64,000 bases of DNA from contig JBBQFL010000005.1 of assembly GCA_038321965.1 (NCBI GenBank), positions 92,813 through 156,812 of the forward strand, given 5' to 3'. The notes beneath the pieces are model-generated. The model did not search any database. It was not told where the DNA came from and saw nothing but the letters and a program-made list of their open reading frames with translations. Below are positions 1 through 8,279 of the stretch, piece after piece; position 1 is the stretch's first letter, and the number at the start of each line of letters is the position of its first letter. Origin of the DNA: UKL13-2 sp038321965 (GTDB lineage Bacteria; Pseudomonadota; Gammaproteobacteria; Burkholderiales; Usitatibacteraceae). Made by a program: the position numbers and the translations under genes.

Positions 1-566
1 GCTTTGACCTCGGCATTCAGCGTACCAAACTGGGTAAGGAGTTCGCGCATATGCGTAGCGCCGCCACCCGAGGCAGCCTGATATGTCATGCAGGTCATCC
101 ATTCAATCAGATCCGCTTTGAACAGCCCGGCCAGCCCCATCAGCATGCAGCTTACGGTGCAATTACCGCCGATATAGTCTTTGATGCCACTTGAAAGCGC
201 CGCCTTGATCACCGGCATATTGACCGGGTCCAGAATGATGACTGCGTCATCTTTCATCCGGAGAGTCTTTGCCGCATCGATCCAGAAGCCGCTCCAGCCA
301 GCCGCTCGCAACTGGGGATAAATCTCTGTCGTATAGTCGCCGCCCTGACAGGTAATCACCACATCCATTTGTTTCAAGTGCGAAACATCTTTGGCGTCGA
401 GCAGTGCGGCGCCATTGGCTTCGGCAGGTGCTTTGCCCCCAACATTGGAAGTCGTGAAGAACGCCGGTTCCACCAGCGCGAAGTCACCTTCTTCGCGCAT
501 CCGCTCCATTAGCACGGAGCCAACCATTCCGCGCCAGCCAACCAATCCAACTCTCAACAGTGCCAT
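1..566 (-). CDS. asd: Aspartate-semialdehyde dehydrogenase, N-terminal part (runs off the left edge)
   Basis: NADPH-dependent reduction of aspartyl-4-phosphate to aspartate semialdehyde, the branch point to Lys, Met and Thr (cytoplasm). The minus-strand reading begins ATG at 566-564 (MALLRVGLVGWRGMVGSVLM) and stays open to the window edge, giving about 188 residues. The N-terminal Rossmann stretch (VGWRGMVGS) and the active-site cysteine motif GGNCTVSCM, followed by the GGGATHMREL region, are visible and place it in the Asd family. It lies about 105 nt downstream of leuB in the same direction, the usual betaproteobacterial leuCDB-asd order. The C-terminal half is outside the window. Confidence 0.95.
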   Translation of the reverse strand, partial: MALLRVGLVGWRGMVGSVLMERMREEGDFALVEPAFFTTSNVGGKAPAEANGAALLDAKDVSHLKQMDVVITCQGGDYTTEIYPQLRAAGWSGFWIDAAKTLRMKDDAVIILDPVNMPVIKAALSSGIKDYIGGNCTVSCMLMGLAGLFKADLIEWMTCMTYQAASGGGATHMRELLTQFGTLNAEVK

Positions 567-671
567 GATTACCCTCTACAGCCTTTCAAAATCCGACCAT
601 CAAAAACAAAACTCTAGCACTGGTGCGGTCCTCAAACCAAAAAGGTCTGGAAATCCGCTCAGATACTGAAT

Positions 672-1733
672 CTACAAATTCGCAACCACCGCCGCGCCCA
701 TTTCACTCGTGCCACAGATCTTGTCGCCCGGTCCGGCGATATCGCCGGTTCTCAATCCCGACGCCAGCGCCTTGCGTACCGCGCCTTCAACGCGCAATGC
801 CGCATCCGCAAGACCAAACGTGTAGCGCAACATCATCGCCAATGAAAGTATCTGCGCCAACGGATTCGCAGCACCTTTTCCCGCAATATCCGGCGCCGAT
901 CCGTGAATCGGTTCGTAGAGCCCTTTTGCATTTGCATCAAGCGACGCCGAGGGCAGCATGCCGATTGAACCTGTCAACATCGACGCTTCGTCAGACAGAA
1001 TGTCGCCAAACATATTGCCTGCCACCATCACGTCAAACTGCTTTGGATTTCTCACCAGTTGCATCGCCGCGTTATCCACCAGCATGTGGGTGAGTTCCAC
1101 ATCAGGATATTCAGGCGCGATTTCGATGGCGATATCCCGCCACAACTGCATCGCTTCCAACACATTCATCTTGTCGATCGAACATAGCCGCTTGCTGCGT
1201 TGGCGTGCGGTACGAAAACCTACGTGCAGAATGCGCCGAATTTGCGCTTCGGTGTAGTGCATGGTGTTAATACCGACGCGACTGCCCTTCTCCCCGGTAA
1301 TGCTGCGCGGCTCACCGAAGTAAATATCACCCGTCAACTCGCGAATGATCATCAGGTCAAGACCGGCCACAATTTCCGGCTTCAGCGATGAGGCGTTGGC
1401 TAGCTCGGGAAATACTGTCGCCGGGCGCAGATTCGCAAAGAAGTCGCATTCTTTACGCAACCCGAGGATCGCTTTCTCCGGCCGATGTTCGCGCGGCAAC
1501 GTATCGTACTTCGGCCCGCCCACAGACCCAAACAGCACGGCGTCGGCCGCTTTGGCCAGTTGCAACGTGGCGGCGGGCAAGGGATGTCCGTGCGCATCGT
1601 ATGCGGCACCGCCGATTAGTGCTGATTCCGTTTCAATTTTCAAACCATCGCTACGAAGTACGTCGATTACTTTGAGCGCCTCGGCCATGATTTCGGGGCC
1701 GATGCCATCACCGGCCATGATTGCAATTTTCAT
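672..1733 (-). CDS. leuB: 3-isopropylmalate dehydrogenase
   Basis: Oxidative decarboxylation of 3-isopropylmalate to 2-oxoisocaproate with NAD, third step of leucine synthesis. The frame is open well upstream, but the family start MKIAIMAGDGIGPEIM places the ATG at 1733-1731, giving 353 residues, the usual size. Visible signatures are GGPKYDTLP near residue 75, the substrate-binding SIDKMNVLEA region, and NMFGDILSDEASMLTGS with the metal-binding aspartates, then EPIHGSAPDIAGKG. It starts 13 nt after leuD ends, so the two are very probably co-transcribed. Nothing is unusual about the gene. Confidence 0.96.
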   Translation of the reverse strand: MKIAIMAGDGIGPEIMAEALKVIDVLRSDGLKIETESALIGGAAYDAHGHPLPAATLQLAKAADAVLFGSVGGPKYDTLPREHRPEKAILGLRKECDFFANLRPATVFPELANASSLKPEIVAGLDLMIIRELTGDIYFGEPRSITGEKGSRVGINTMHYTEAQIRRILHVGFRTARQRSKRLCSIDKMNVLEAMQLWRDIAIEIAPEYPDVELTHMLVDNAAMQLVRNPKQFDVMVAGNMFGDILSDEASMLTGSIGMLPSASLDANAKGLYEPIHGSAPDIAGKGAANPLAQILSLAMMLRYTFGLADAALRVEGAVRKALASGLRTGDIAGPGDKICGTSEMGAAVVANL

Positions 1734-1746
1734 ACTTTTTGGGTCG

Positions 1747-2385
1747 TCAGCTAAACAGCCACGGCTCACGTATGGCGCGTGCGGCCTCGTAGGCTTTGAT
1801 TTTGTCGTTGAACCGCAAGGTGCGGCCGATTTCGTCCCAGCCATTGAGTAGCGACTGTTTCCTCGTGTCTTCGACTTCGAAGTTATAGGTATCTGCACCC
1901 GGCACTTGAACAACTTGTTTTTCGAGGTCAACGCGCAGTTGCAGGCCGGGTGTTGCCCCGACGATATTGAACAAGTGATCGACTTCCAGTTCACTAAGCA
2001 CGATAGGCAACAAGCCGTTCTTGTAGCAATTATTGAAAAAAATATCCGCGTACGACGGCGCGATGATGGCGCGAAAACCAAATTGCTGCAGCGCCCAAGG
2101 CGCGTGTTCTCGCGAAGATCCGCAACCGAAGTTCTTGCGTGTCAACAGCACGGAAGCACCCAGATAGCGCGATTGATTGAGGACAAAATTTGGATTGAGT
2201 GGACGCCTGCTGTTGTCCATTCCCGGCTCGCCCAAATCCATATAGCGCCATTCGTCGAACGCGTTGGCACCGAACCCGCTACGCTTGATCGACTTCAGGA
2301 ACTGTTTAGGGATAATCGCATCGGTATCGACGTTGGCGCGGTCAAGCGGCGCAACTAGCCCACTGTGTTGGCGAAATGGTTCCAC
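1747..2385 (-). CDS. leuD: 3-isopropylmalate dehydratase small subunit
   Basis: Small subunit of isopropylmalate isomerase, partner of LeuC. The 212-residue product has the family N-terminus (SGLVAPLDRANVDTDAIIPK) and the swivel-domain motif NFGCGSSREHAPWAL. The start is GTG at 2385-2383, preceded by AGG about 8 nt upstream; the N-terminus MEPFRQHSGLV aligns with known LeuD starts, so no longer form is needed. It follows the small entericidin-like lipoprotein gene by 9 nt and precedes leuB by 13 nt. Confidence 0.96.
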   Translation of the reverse strand: MEPFRQHSGLVAPLDRANVDTDAIIPKQFLKSIKRSGFGANAFDEWRYMDLGEPGMDNSRRPLNPNFVLNQSRYLGASVLLTRKNFGCGSSREHAPWALQQFGFRAIIAPSYADIFFNNCYKNGLLPIVLSELEVDHLFNIVGATPGLQLRVDLEKQVVQVPGADTYNFEVEDTRKQSLLNGWDEIGRTLRFNDKIKAYEAARAIREPWLFS

Positions 2386-2394
2386 TTGCTTTGC

Positions 2395-2526
2395 CTAGCT
2401 CTTCGCCTTGTCGGCAGCTTTTTCGATCACTTCCCCGCCCTTCTTGATATCTTTGCCAACGCCTTCGATAGTATTGCAGCCAGCGAGCAACGCGGACATC
2501 ACGATCAATACAAACAGTGTTTTCAT
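2395..2526 (-). CDS. Entericidin A/B-like small lipoprotein
   Basis: A 43-residue protein with a lipoprotein signal peptide: MKTLFVLIVMSALLAGCN has a hydrophobic core and the lipobox LLAGC (Cys at residue 17), followed by an amphipathic Lys/Glu-rich tail (VGKDIKKGGEVIEKAADKAK). This is the entericidin/EcnA-B type of envelope lipoprotein. A copy between leuC and leuD is a recurring arrangement in betaproteobacteria. An SD-like GGAG lies 6-10 nt upstream of the ATG. It sits 11 nt after leuC ends, so it should be transcribed with the leu operon. Its role there is unknown to me. Confidence 0.85.
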   Translation of the reverse strand: MKTLFVLIVMSALLAGCNTIEGVGKDIKKGGEVIEKAADKAKS

Positions 2527-2537
2527 TTCCAGCTCCT

Positions 2538-3944
2538 TTATAAAACTTGCCGAACATCGGCAAAGCGCCCTGCGATCGCTGCGGCGGCAGCCATTTCGGG
2601 ACTGACCAGATGGGTACGACCGCCGGCGCCCTGGCGCCCCTCAAAATTGCGGTTTGACGTCGACGCGCAGCGTTCGCCAGGCGACAGTCGATCCTCGTTC
2701 ATGCCGAGGCACATGGAACAGCCCGGCTCACGCCATTCGAATCCGGCTGCCAGAAAAATCTTGTCCAATCCTTCGGCTTCCGCTTGTCGTTTCACCAGAC
2801 CGGAACCGGCAACCACCATGGCAAGCTTTACATTTTCCGCAATGTGCCTTCCTCGAACGACCCCGGCTGCAGCACGCAAATCCTCAATGCGTGAATTAGT
2901 ACAACTACCGATAAACACCTTGTCAATGCGGACCTCGGCGATCGGCGTTCCCGGGTTTAGCCCCATGTATTGCAGGGCTCGCTCGAGCGCTTCGCGTTTT
3001 ACCGGGTCGCTCTCGTTCGCCGGCTCAGGGATCTTGCCGTCGATGCCGATCACCATCTCAGGAGAGGTGCCCCATGTGACTTGCGGTGTGATGGTGGCGG
3101 CATCGAGTTCGACAACGCGATCAAAGTTGGCATTAGCATCCGAATGTAACGTCGACCAATAGCGGGCTGCTTGTTCGAACGCATCACCTTTGGGTGCGAA
3201 CGGGCGGCCCTTAAGATAGTCGATGGTTTTCTGGTCTGCAGCCACCATGCCGGCACGCGCGCCAGCTTCAATGGCCATGTTGCAAACCGTCATGCGACCT
3301 TCCATCGACAACGCACGAATCGCTGAGCCCGAAAACTCGATGGCATAGCCTGTGCCTCCAGCCGTGCCAATCTTGCCAATGACAGCAAGCACGATGTCCT
3401 TCGCCGTCACGCCGAGTCCGACTTTGCCCTCAATGCGAATCAACAGCGATTTTGATTTCCTTGTCACCAGGCACTGGGTCGCCATCACATGTTCGACTTC
3501 CGATGTACCTATGCCAAATGCAAGCGCCGCAAACGCGCCGTGCGTCGATGTATGCGAATCGCCGCAGACGACGGTCATTCCTGGCAGCGTTGCACCTTGC
3601 TCCGGCCCGATGACATGGACTATTCCCTGGCGGGCATCGTGCATGCCGAAATAGTCCTGCACACCAAACTTGGCGATGTTGTTGTCCAGCGTCTCGACTT
3701 GCAAGCGGGATATCGGGTCGGCAATGCCTTCTTTGCGTGCAGTCGTAGGGACATTGTGATCCGCGGTCGCCAGAATCGACTTAATCCGCCACGGCTTGCG
3801 ACCAGCCAGTTCTAGTCCTTCGAACGCCTGCGGGCTGGTCACTTCGTGCACCAAATGGCGGTCGATGTAAATCAGCGCGCTGCCATCGGCTTCTTCATGA
3901 ACCAGATGGGCATTCCAGAGTTTGTCGTAAAGGGTATGGGGCAT
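2538..3944 (-). CDS. leuC: 3-isopropylmalate dehydratase large subunit
   Basis: Large, [4Fe-4S]-carrying subunit of isopropylmalate isomerase. Visible are the aconitase-type cysteines in GSCTNSR and CSMCLGMN, VCGDSHTSTHGAF, and the C-terminal NRNFEGRQG motif. In-frame ATGs occur at 3962, 3953 and 3944. I prefer 3944 (MPHTLYDKLW, 468 residues) because family members start M-x-x-TLYDKL and because a perfect TATAAT on this strand at 3981-3976 would put the mRNA start near 3969, leaving almost no leader for the 3962 start. It heads the operon leuC / lipoprotein / leuD / leuB / asd. Confidence 0.95.
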   Translation of the reverse strand: MPHTLYDKLWNAHLVHEEADGSALIYIDRHLVHEVTSPQAFEGLELAGRKPWRIKSILATADHNVPTTARKEGIADPISRLQVETLDNNIAKFGVQDYFGMHDARQGIVHVIGPEQGATLPGMTVVCGDSHTSTHGAFAALAFGIGTSEVEHVMATQCLVTRKSKSLLIRIEGKVGLGVTAKDIVLAVIGKIGTAGGTGYAIEFSGSAIRALSMEGRMTVCNMAIEAGARAGMVAADQKTIDYLKGRPFAPKGDAFEQAARYWSTLHSDANANFDRVVELDAATITPQVTWGTSPEMVIGIDGKIPEPANESDPVKREALERALQYMGLNPGTPIAEVRIDKVFIGSCTNSRIEDLRAAAGVVRGRHIAENVKLAMVVAGSGLVKRQAEAEGLDKIFLAAGFEWREPGCSMCLGMNEDRLSPGERCASTSNRNFEGRQGAGGRTHLVSPEMAAAAAIAGRFADVRQVL

Positions 3945-3975
3945 GTGGGCCATCAATGGCATCGGCTAATGAATA

Positions 3976-3981
3976 ATTATA
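3976..3981 (-). promoter_or_regulatory. Putative -10 element of the leuC operon
   Basis: Minus-strand TATAAT at 3981-3976, with no good -35 at 16-18 bp spacing. The predicted transcript would start around 3969, 25 nt before the preferred leuC ATG. It lies in the 102-nt space between the DUF3034 gene and leuC. Confidence 0.4.
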
Positions 3982-4046
3982 CAAGTGGCACTAGAATTGT
4001 GCGCCGCAGCATCGGATTGCGGGGTCACAGCCACGCCCTTATTAGT

Positions 4047-4928
4047 CTATGGGCTGACCTGTAGCGAGAGGTAGAGGCCATCTTGATTTCTCTTGTCGGC
4101 AATCTGACCCAGGCGCGCATATGCCAGTGTTATCGACGCATGTTTACTGAAAAACCAGGCAGCAAAAAAATCTGAATAGTTATCTTCAGGAAACACGGAA
4201 AGATTATCCGGTTTGAATCTATACTCGGCACCAACCGCAAACGAGTCGGTCAGGAACACAGCGGCCGACGTTTCAAATTGAGCTTGGTAGCGATTGCGCT
4301 TGTCACCGCCAAAACCCAGCAAGCCCAGCTGGTTGGCTTTGGTTGCGCGCAGCGTGGCGTTGAGCAACAAGTTCCGGCCAGCGAATCCGGCTAGGTAAAG
4401 CTTGGTCGCTGACACATAAAAATCGGTGCCATTCGCTTTGCTCGCGCCTAACGCAAAGGGAATCGCCATATCGCGATTGCGCTTATGTTGTATGCCAAGT
4501 GCAATCTGCGGCATCCAGCTGTCCTGATCAATAACCGCGTCGCCCGCCAGTTTGACCTTCGCGCCCACGATGTCCTGCTGAATCGATTGGCCGGGAGCCG
4601 TCGTGCCAAGACTGAACAGTTGACGCGTCAGCGATAGTTCAACGCGGTCGTGCAGGCCAACTGCAATCCCGCTGCTCTTCAAGCGAAAATCATCAATCTC
4701 GATGTTGGTGTGAAAGGCGGTTACCCCAATTTGATCGCGCGTCCCATCGCCCGCAATCACGGCCCAAGGTACCAAGCCACCACCAGCTGCACCTTCGATC
4801 TGCGTGACACCGCCAGTAGCCAATAGCCGTTCGCCTGCAATGGCGGCCCGAGCCGCCGCAAACCAAAAAATGCAAATCAATACGGTCGTTACGGCAGAGT
4901 GCAAGATTTTTTGTGAAGGTCTCAGCAT
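4047..4928 (-). CDS. DUF3034 family exported, probably outer-membrane protein
   Basis: A 293-residue protein with an N-terminal signal peptide (hydrophobic segment around residues 12-30, ending ARAAIAGE). The mature part starts ERLLATGGVTQIEGAAGGGL and continues VPWAVIAG, which I recognise as DUF3034. The rest alternates polar and hydrophobic residues with frequent aromatic ends and finishes LYLSLQVSP, consistent with an outer-membrane beta-barrel. Function is unknown. It is divergent from the globin / cupredoxin-like / cyclase genes across about 180 nt, suggesting a shared regulatory region. Confidence 0.8.
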   Translation of the reverse strand: MLRPSQKILHSAVTTVLICIFWFAAARAAIAGERLLATGGVTQIEGAAGGGLVPWAVIAGDGTRDQIGVTAFHTNIEIDDFRLKSSGIAVGLHDRVELSLTRQLFSLGTTAPGQSIQQDIVGAKVKLAGDAVIDQDSWMPQIALGIQHKRNRDMAIPFALGASKANGTDFYVSATKLYLAGFAGRNLLLNATLRATKANQLGLLGFGGDKRNRYQAQFETSAAVFLTDSFAVGAEYRFKPDNLSVFPEDNYSDFFAAWFFSKHASITLAYARLGQIADKRNQDGLYLSLQVSP

Positions 4929-5111
4929 GTGTAACTATAAATGGGCAAAGCGCCGTGGTCAGGAAAGACTGCGCGATGAAATACCGCGACGCGAAAAGAA
5001 TAGCAGGCAATTCCGCGTGAGAAAAATGAATATCATGTCACCGTGCTAACCTTCTTCAAAGTGCAAGTTTGCGCAGCACATTTGTTGCACAGCATGTCTT
5101 TTAACGTAAAC

Positions 5112-5552
5112 ATGAGATTTTCCTCCATGACTTCAATCAACACACGAATCGCTATTTTCGCCTTGTGTGCAAGCGCAAATTGCACACCCGCCCTTGCAGA
5201 CACTTTATATGATCGCTTGGGTGGTGAGAAAGGCGTCTCGGACTTCGTTGGCAAGACCATCGACCTCAGCGCCACTGACCCGTTAACAAAACGCAGCTTC
5301 GACAAAATTGACCTGAAGAAGCTCAAATTGAAAATTGCAGAGCACATATGCGCGCTCACCGACGGCCCCTGCAAATACACCGGAGACCCCATGAAAATGG
5401 TCCACCAGGGTCTGGAAATCAATGAGTCCGAGTTTTTTGCGATGGTGGAAATTCTGAGAGGCACCCTTAATCGAGCTGACGTTCCAGAAAGCGCAAAGAA
5501 TGAACTGCTGCGCATTCTTGCCCCCATGAAGCGCGACATCGTATCAAAGTAA
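5112..5552 (+). CDS. Exported group 1 truncated globin
   Basis: Small heme-binding globin with an export signal. The mature part opens with the truncated-globin signature LYDRLGGEKGVSDFV and contains KYTGDPMKMVHQGLEIN, where the His of VHQGLEI matches the proximal heme ligand. By eye, the tyrosine usual at helix B10 (FYARV in typical TrHb1) is absent (KTIDLS), so ligand chemistry may differ. ATGs at 5112 and 5127 both leave a good signal peptide (core IAIFALCASA, likely cleavage after PALA). No clear RBS decides between them. A cupredoxin-like gene follows 32 nt later, then a cyclase. Location in the periplasm is inferred from the signal. Confidence 0.8.
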   Translation: MRFSSMTSINTRIAIFALCASANCTPALADTLYDRLGGEKGVSDFVGKTIDLSATDPLTKRSFDKIDLKKLKLKIAEHICALTDGPCKYTGDPMKMVHQGLEINESEFFAMVEILRGTLNRADVPESAKNELLRILAPMKRDIVSK

Positions 5553-5584
5553 TCCAGAACCGGTTTTCCATCGTATCTGTTCCC

Positions 5585-6256
5585 ATGAATATCAAACACA
5601 ATTTCACAAGAAAATGCCTGGCGTCGGCATTACGTAGCTTACGCATTGGTTTTGCCGCGTTGATCGTCGTGACACCTTCATTCGCAGCACAAATTTCAAT
5701 ACGAGTGAATGAGCCCGGCGGAGTCGCTTTCGCAGACGCCGTCATCTACGCGAACATGATTTCCGGCACTCCACACCCAAAGCCAAAACGCGAGATTGCC
5801 GTCGAACAGGTCAACAAAGAGTTTGTCCCGCTGATCAGCGTCATTCAGACGGGCACCATGGTCAATTTCCCCAACCGTGACAAAGTTCGCCATCACGTCT
5901 ACTCGTTCTCGCCTGCCAAGACGTTTGAGATCAAGCTCTACTCAGGAATACCGGGTAAGCCAATCATGTTCGACAAACCTGGCGAGGTCGTACTCGGTTG
6001 TAATATTCACGACACCATGATCGCGTACGTACTTGTCGTGGATACGCCCATCTTCGCGAAGACGGACAAACGTGGGTCTGCCGTCCTGGAAGGGCTCGCG
6101 GCGGGCGAGTATGAAATATACGTCTGGTACCCAGGAACCCTGGCGTCAGCAATGCCTGCATCGCAGAAACTGAGATTATCTGCGACCGACGCGCCGGCAA
6201 TCACGTTCAGCTTCAGCGCCAAGCCGCAAAATCCGGCAGCGCCGAAATCCAACTAA
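5585..6256 (+). CDS. Periplasmic cupredoxin-like protein (methylamine-utilization-type annotation)
   Basis: A 223-residue exported protein: positively charged N-terminus, hydrophobic core (FAALIVVTPSFAA) with probable cleavage after SFA. The body has cupredoxin features: FPNRDKVRHHVYSFSP supplies a candidate copper histidine, and VVLGCNIHDTMIAYV contains the C-x2-H-x2-M spacing of a type 1 copper site. Homologues are usually called 'methylamine utilization protein', but no mau genes are nearby, so that name says little here. The gene lies between the exported globin and the cyclase, all tightly spaced. An electron-transfer or copper-sensing role is an inference. Confidence 0.75.
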   Translation: MNIKHNFTRKCLASALRSLRIGFAALIVVTPSFAAQISIRVNEPGGVAFADAVIYANMISGTPHPKPKREIAVEQVNKEFVPLISVIQTGTMVNFPNRDKVRHHVYSFSPAKTFEIKLYSGIPGKPIMFDKPGEVVLGCNIHDTMIAYVLVVDTPIFAKTDKRGSAVLEGLAAGEYEIYVWYPGTLASAMPASQKLRLSATDAPAITFSFSAKPQNPAAPKSN

Positions 6257-6261
6257 GGGAA

Positions 6262-8196
6262 ATGAAGTTTTTTCACTTCGGCCGACTTGAAAAACGCATT
6301 GTCGTTTTCTTTGTCGGCCTGTTGATGTTCGTGCAGGTCGCTGGGTATTTCGCAATCAGTTATGTCATCGAAGAAAATGCGCGGCGCAATCTTCGTGATG
6401 AGCTGAACGTCGGCGCAAAAGTGTTCAAGCGTTTGCTGGAGCAGAAAGAGCAACAGCTGGTCTCCGCCACCAATGTGCTTACGCGCGATTTCCCCTTTCG
6501 CGATGCGGTGGCGACCCGGGACGGAGGGACGATCGTAGATGTACTGAAAAATCACGGTGATCGTATATCTGCGAATCGTTTAGCACTTGTAGACTTGACG
6601 AACATCGTGGCAGCCGACACCGTGCAGCCTGAACTGATCGGCAAACAATTTGCGTTCCCGGGCCTCATTGAGCAGGCCGCTGCAAAAAAAAGCGTGTCGG
6701 CAATACGTATTATTGACGGCACAATCTATCAACTTGTCATCGTTCCGGTAATGGCGCCTGCGCCTATCGCATGGGTGGTCATCGGCTTCGTCATCGACAA
6801 CGTAACGGCCAGCGACCTCAAGGACATTACCGGTCTCGAAGTTTCGTTCCTTGGCACCGTCGGATCCCAGCCACCCAGCGTGTTTGCGACGACGCTGAAA
6901 GCTGATAATCGCGCCAACTTGCAGGCGCAGGCAGCCGGACTTCTGGCCAACACTGGCACTAGCGCTTCTTTCGTGCTGGGGCGCGAAGAATTTGAGGTCC
7001 TGGCTACTACTATCGACACCTACCCGGACGCGTCAGGCACTAGTAGCGTGTTTGCCGCACTCCAGCGCTCTGTGGGCGATGGCTTGCAGCCATATAAGGC
7101 GCTTAAATTGGCGTTGCTTTTGCTCGGTGGCGCGAGTTTGATTACTACCCTGATCGGCAGTATCCGCATCGCTCGCCGCATCACGCGGCCGGTGCGCAAG
7201 CTGGCGCTGGCGGCGCGGGAGGTCGCTGCAGGTAACTACGGTGAACCGATCCTGCTGCAGCAGGATGATGAAATTGGCGAGCTTGCCAAGGCATTCAATA
7301 ATATGTCGATCGGGTTGACCGAGCGTGATCAGGTTCGCGATATCTTGGGCAAGGTGGCCTCTCACGAAGTAGCGGAACAGTTACTCAAACACAACATCGA
7401 ACTCGGCGGCGAGGAACGCGAGGTCTCCGTGATGTTTACGGATATCCGCAACTTCACGGCACTCTGCGAAAATCATCCGCCCGCGGTAGCCATCGCGCTA
7501 CTCAACCGTTACCTTACGTTGATCAACGCAGTCATCGATGAACACGCTGGCGTCATTGACAAGTACACTGGCGACGGCGTGATGGCTTTGTTCGGTGCGC
7601 CAATTGGTCGAAGCGACGATCCGGAGCGAGCCGTTCTCGCAGCGCTTGCAATCCACCATCGTATACGCCAGCTGGCGTTCGAGTTATCGCAGGAGGGATT
7701 GCCCAATCCGGACGTGGGAATCGGTGTGAACAGTTCGCGCGTTGTGGCGGGCAACATCGGCTCACCTTCCCGTCTCAATTACACGGTGCTGGGTGACGGT
7801 GTCAATCTGGCATCGAGGCTCGAAAGCCTAACCAAGCGCTATGGTGTGCCAATCATCGTCGGCGAAGCCACGGCAGCTCAAGCGAGCAAGCTCGTTTACA
7901 TCGAACTCGACAAAGTGTGCGTAAGGGGCAAATCAACACCGGTTCGCATCTATCAGCCACTGGGAAAGCCTGATGAGCTCGATGAAGCCCGCCGTAATTT
8001 GGTTACGCGCCACCATCGGGCGCTGGCTTTGTTCCGGGCTCGCAGCTGGAATGCTGCCGAAGATATTTTTAGGTCGCTGCGTCCGCAACCTGGCTACACG
8101 GACATCGCCGACATCTACCTGTCCTACGTGGCAGACTTCACTTTAACTGAACCCGGCGACAACTGGGACGGCGTGTTTACGCTTAGTGAAAAGTAA
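6262..8196 (+). CDS. Membrane class III adenylate/guanylate cyclase with extracytoplasmic sensor and HAMP
   Basis: A 644-residue signalling enzyme predicted to make cAMP (or cGMP). Order: TM helix about residues 12-32; extracytoplasmic sensor region about 33-270, which I cannot assign to a family; second TM about 275-297; HAMP linker (RRITRPVRKLALAAREV) about 298-352; catalytic class III cyclase domain about 385-560; C-terminal tail. Metal-binding aspartates are in FTDIRNFT and KYTGDGVMALFG, the latter with the lysine position used for purine selection; LGDGVNLASRLES is the second active-site strand. The ATG is 5 nt after the previous stop with AGGGAA in front. It likely forms an operon with the globin and cupredoxin-like genes. 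Confidence 0.88.
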   Translation: MKFFHFGRLEKRIVVFFVGLLMFVQVAGYFAISYVIEENARRNLRDELNVGAKVFKRLLEQKEQQLVSATNVLTRDFPFRDAVATRDGGTIVDVLKNHGDRISANRLALVDLTNIVAADTVQPELIGKQFAFPGLIEQAAAKKSVSAIRIIDGTIYQLVIVPVMAPAPIAWVVIGFVIDNVTASDLKDITGLEVSFLGTVGSQPPSVFATTLKADNRANLQAQAAGLLANTGTSASFVLGREEFEVLATTIDTYPDASGTSSVFAALQRSVGDGLQPYKALKLALLLLGGASLITTLIGSIRIARRITRPVRKLALAAREVAAGNYGEPILLQQDDEIGELAKAFNNMSIGLTERDQVRDILGKVASHEVAEQLLKHNIELGGEEREVSVMFTDIRNFTALCENHPPAVAIALLNRYLTLINAVIDEHAGVIDKYTGDGVMALFGAPIGRSDDPERAVLAALAIHHRIRQLAFELSQEGLPNPDVGIGVNSSRVVAGNIGSPSRLNYTVLGDGVNLASRLESLTKRYGVPIIVGEATAAQASKLVYIELDKVCVRGKSTPVRIYQPLGKPDELDEARRNLVTRHHRALALFRARSWNAAEDIFRSLRPQPGYTDIADIYLSYVADFTLTEPGDNWDGVFTLSEK

Positions 8197-8279
8197 GAAA
8201 ACGTAAAGAACTAATAGCGGTGCGCATTTTCAGTCATTTTAGCTCCGAACGCCGCTCCAGTGCTTAATCTACGTTTTCT
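8196..8279. terminator. Long inverted repeat between convergent genes
   Basis: A perfect 10-bp inverted repeat, AGAAAACGTA at 8196-8205 and TACGTTTTCT at 8270-8279, encloses the space between the cyclase gene and aroC, which converge here. The right arm reaches the aroC stop codon. It could act as a bidirectional terminator, though the 64-nt loop is long. Confidence 0.35.
8241..8264. repeat. Dispersed intergenic motif, copy A
   Basis: AGCTCCGAACGCCGCTCCAG followed by TGCT. It closely resembles 36290-36312 and, on the other strand, 51441-51463 and 55506-55529. All four lie outside intact genes. Confidence 0.45.

Noticed and set aside
5585..6256. Evidence for methylamine metabolism from the usual name of this family
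   Set aside because: No mauA/mauB-type dehydrogenase or cofactor-maturation gene is nearby; context is globin and cyclase, so the pathway name is not supported.
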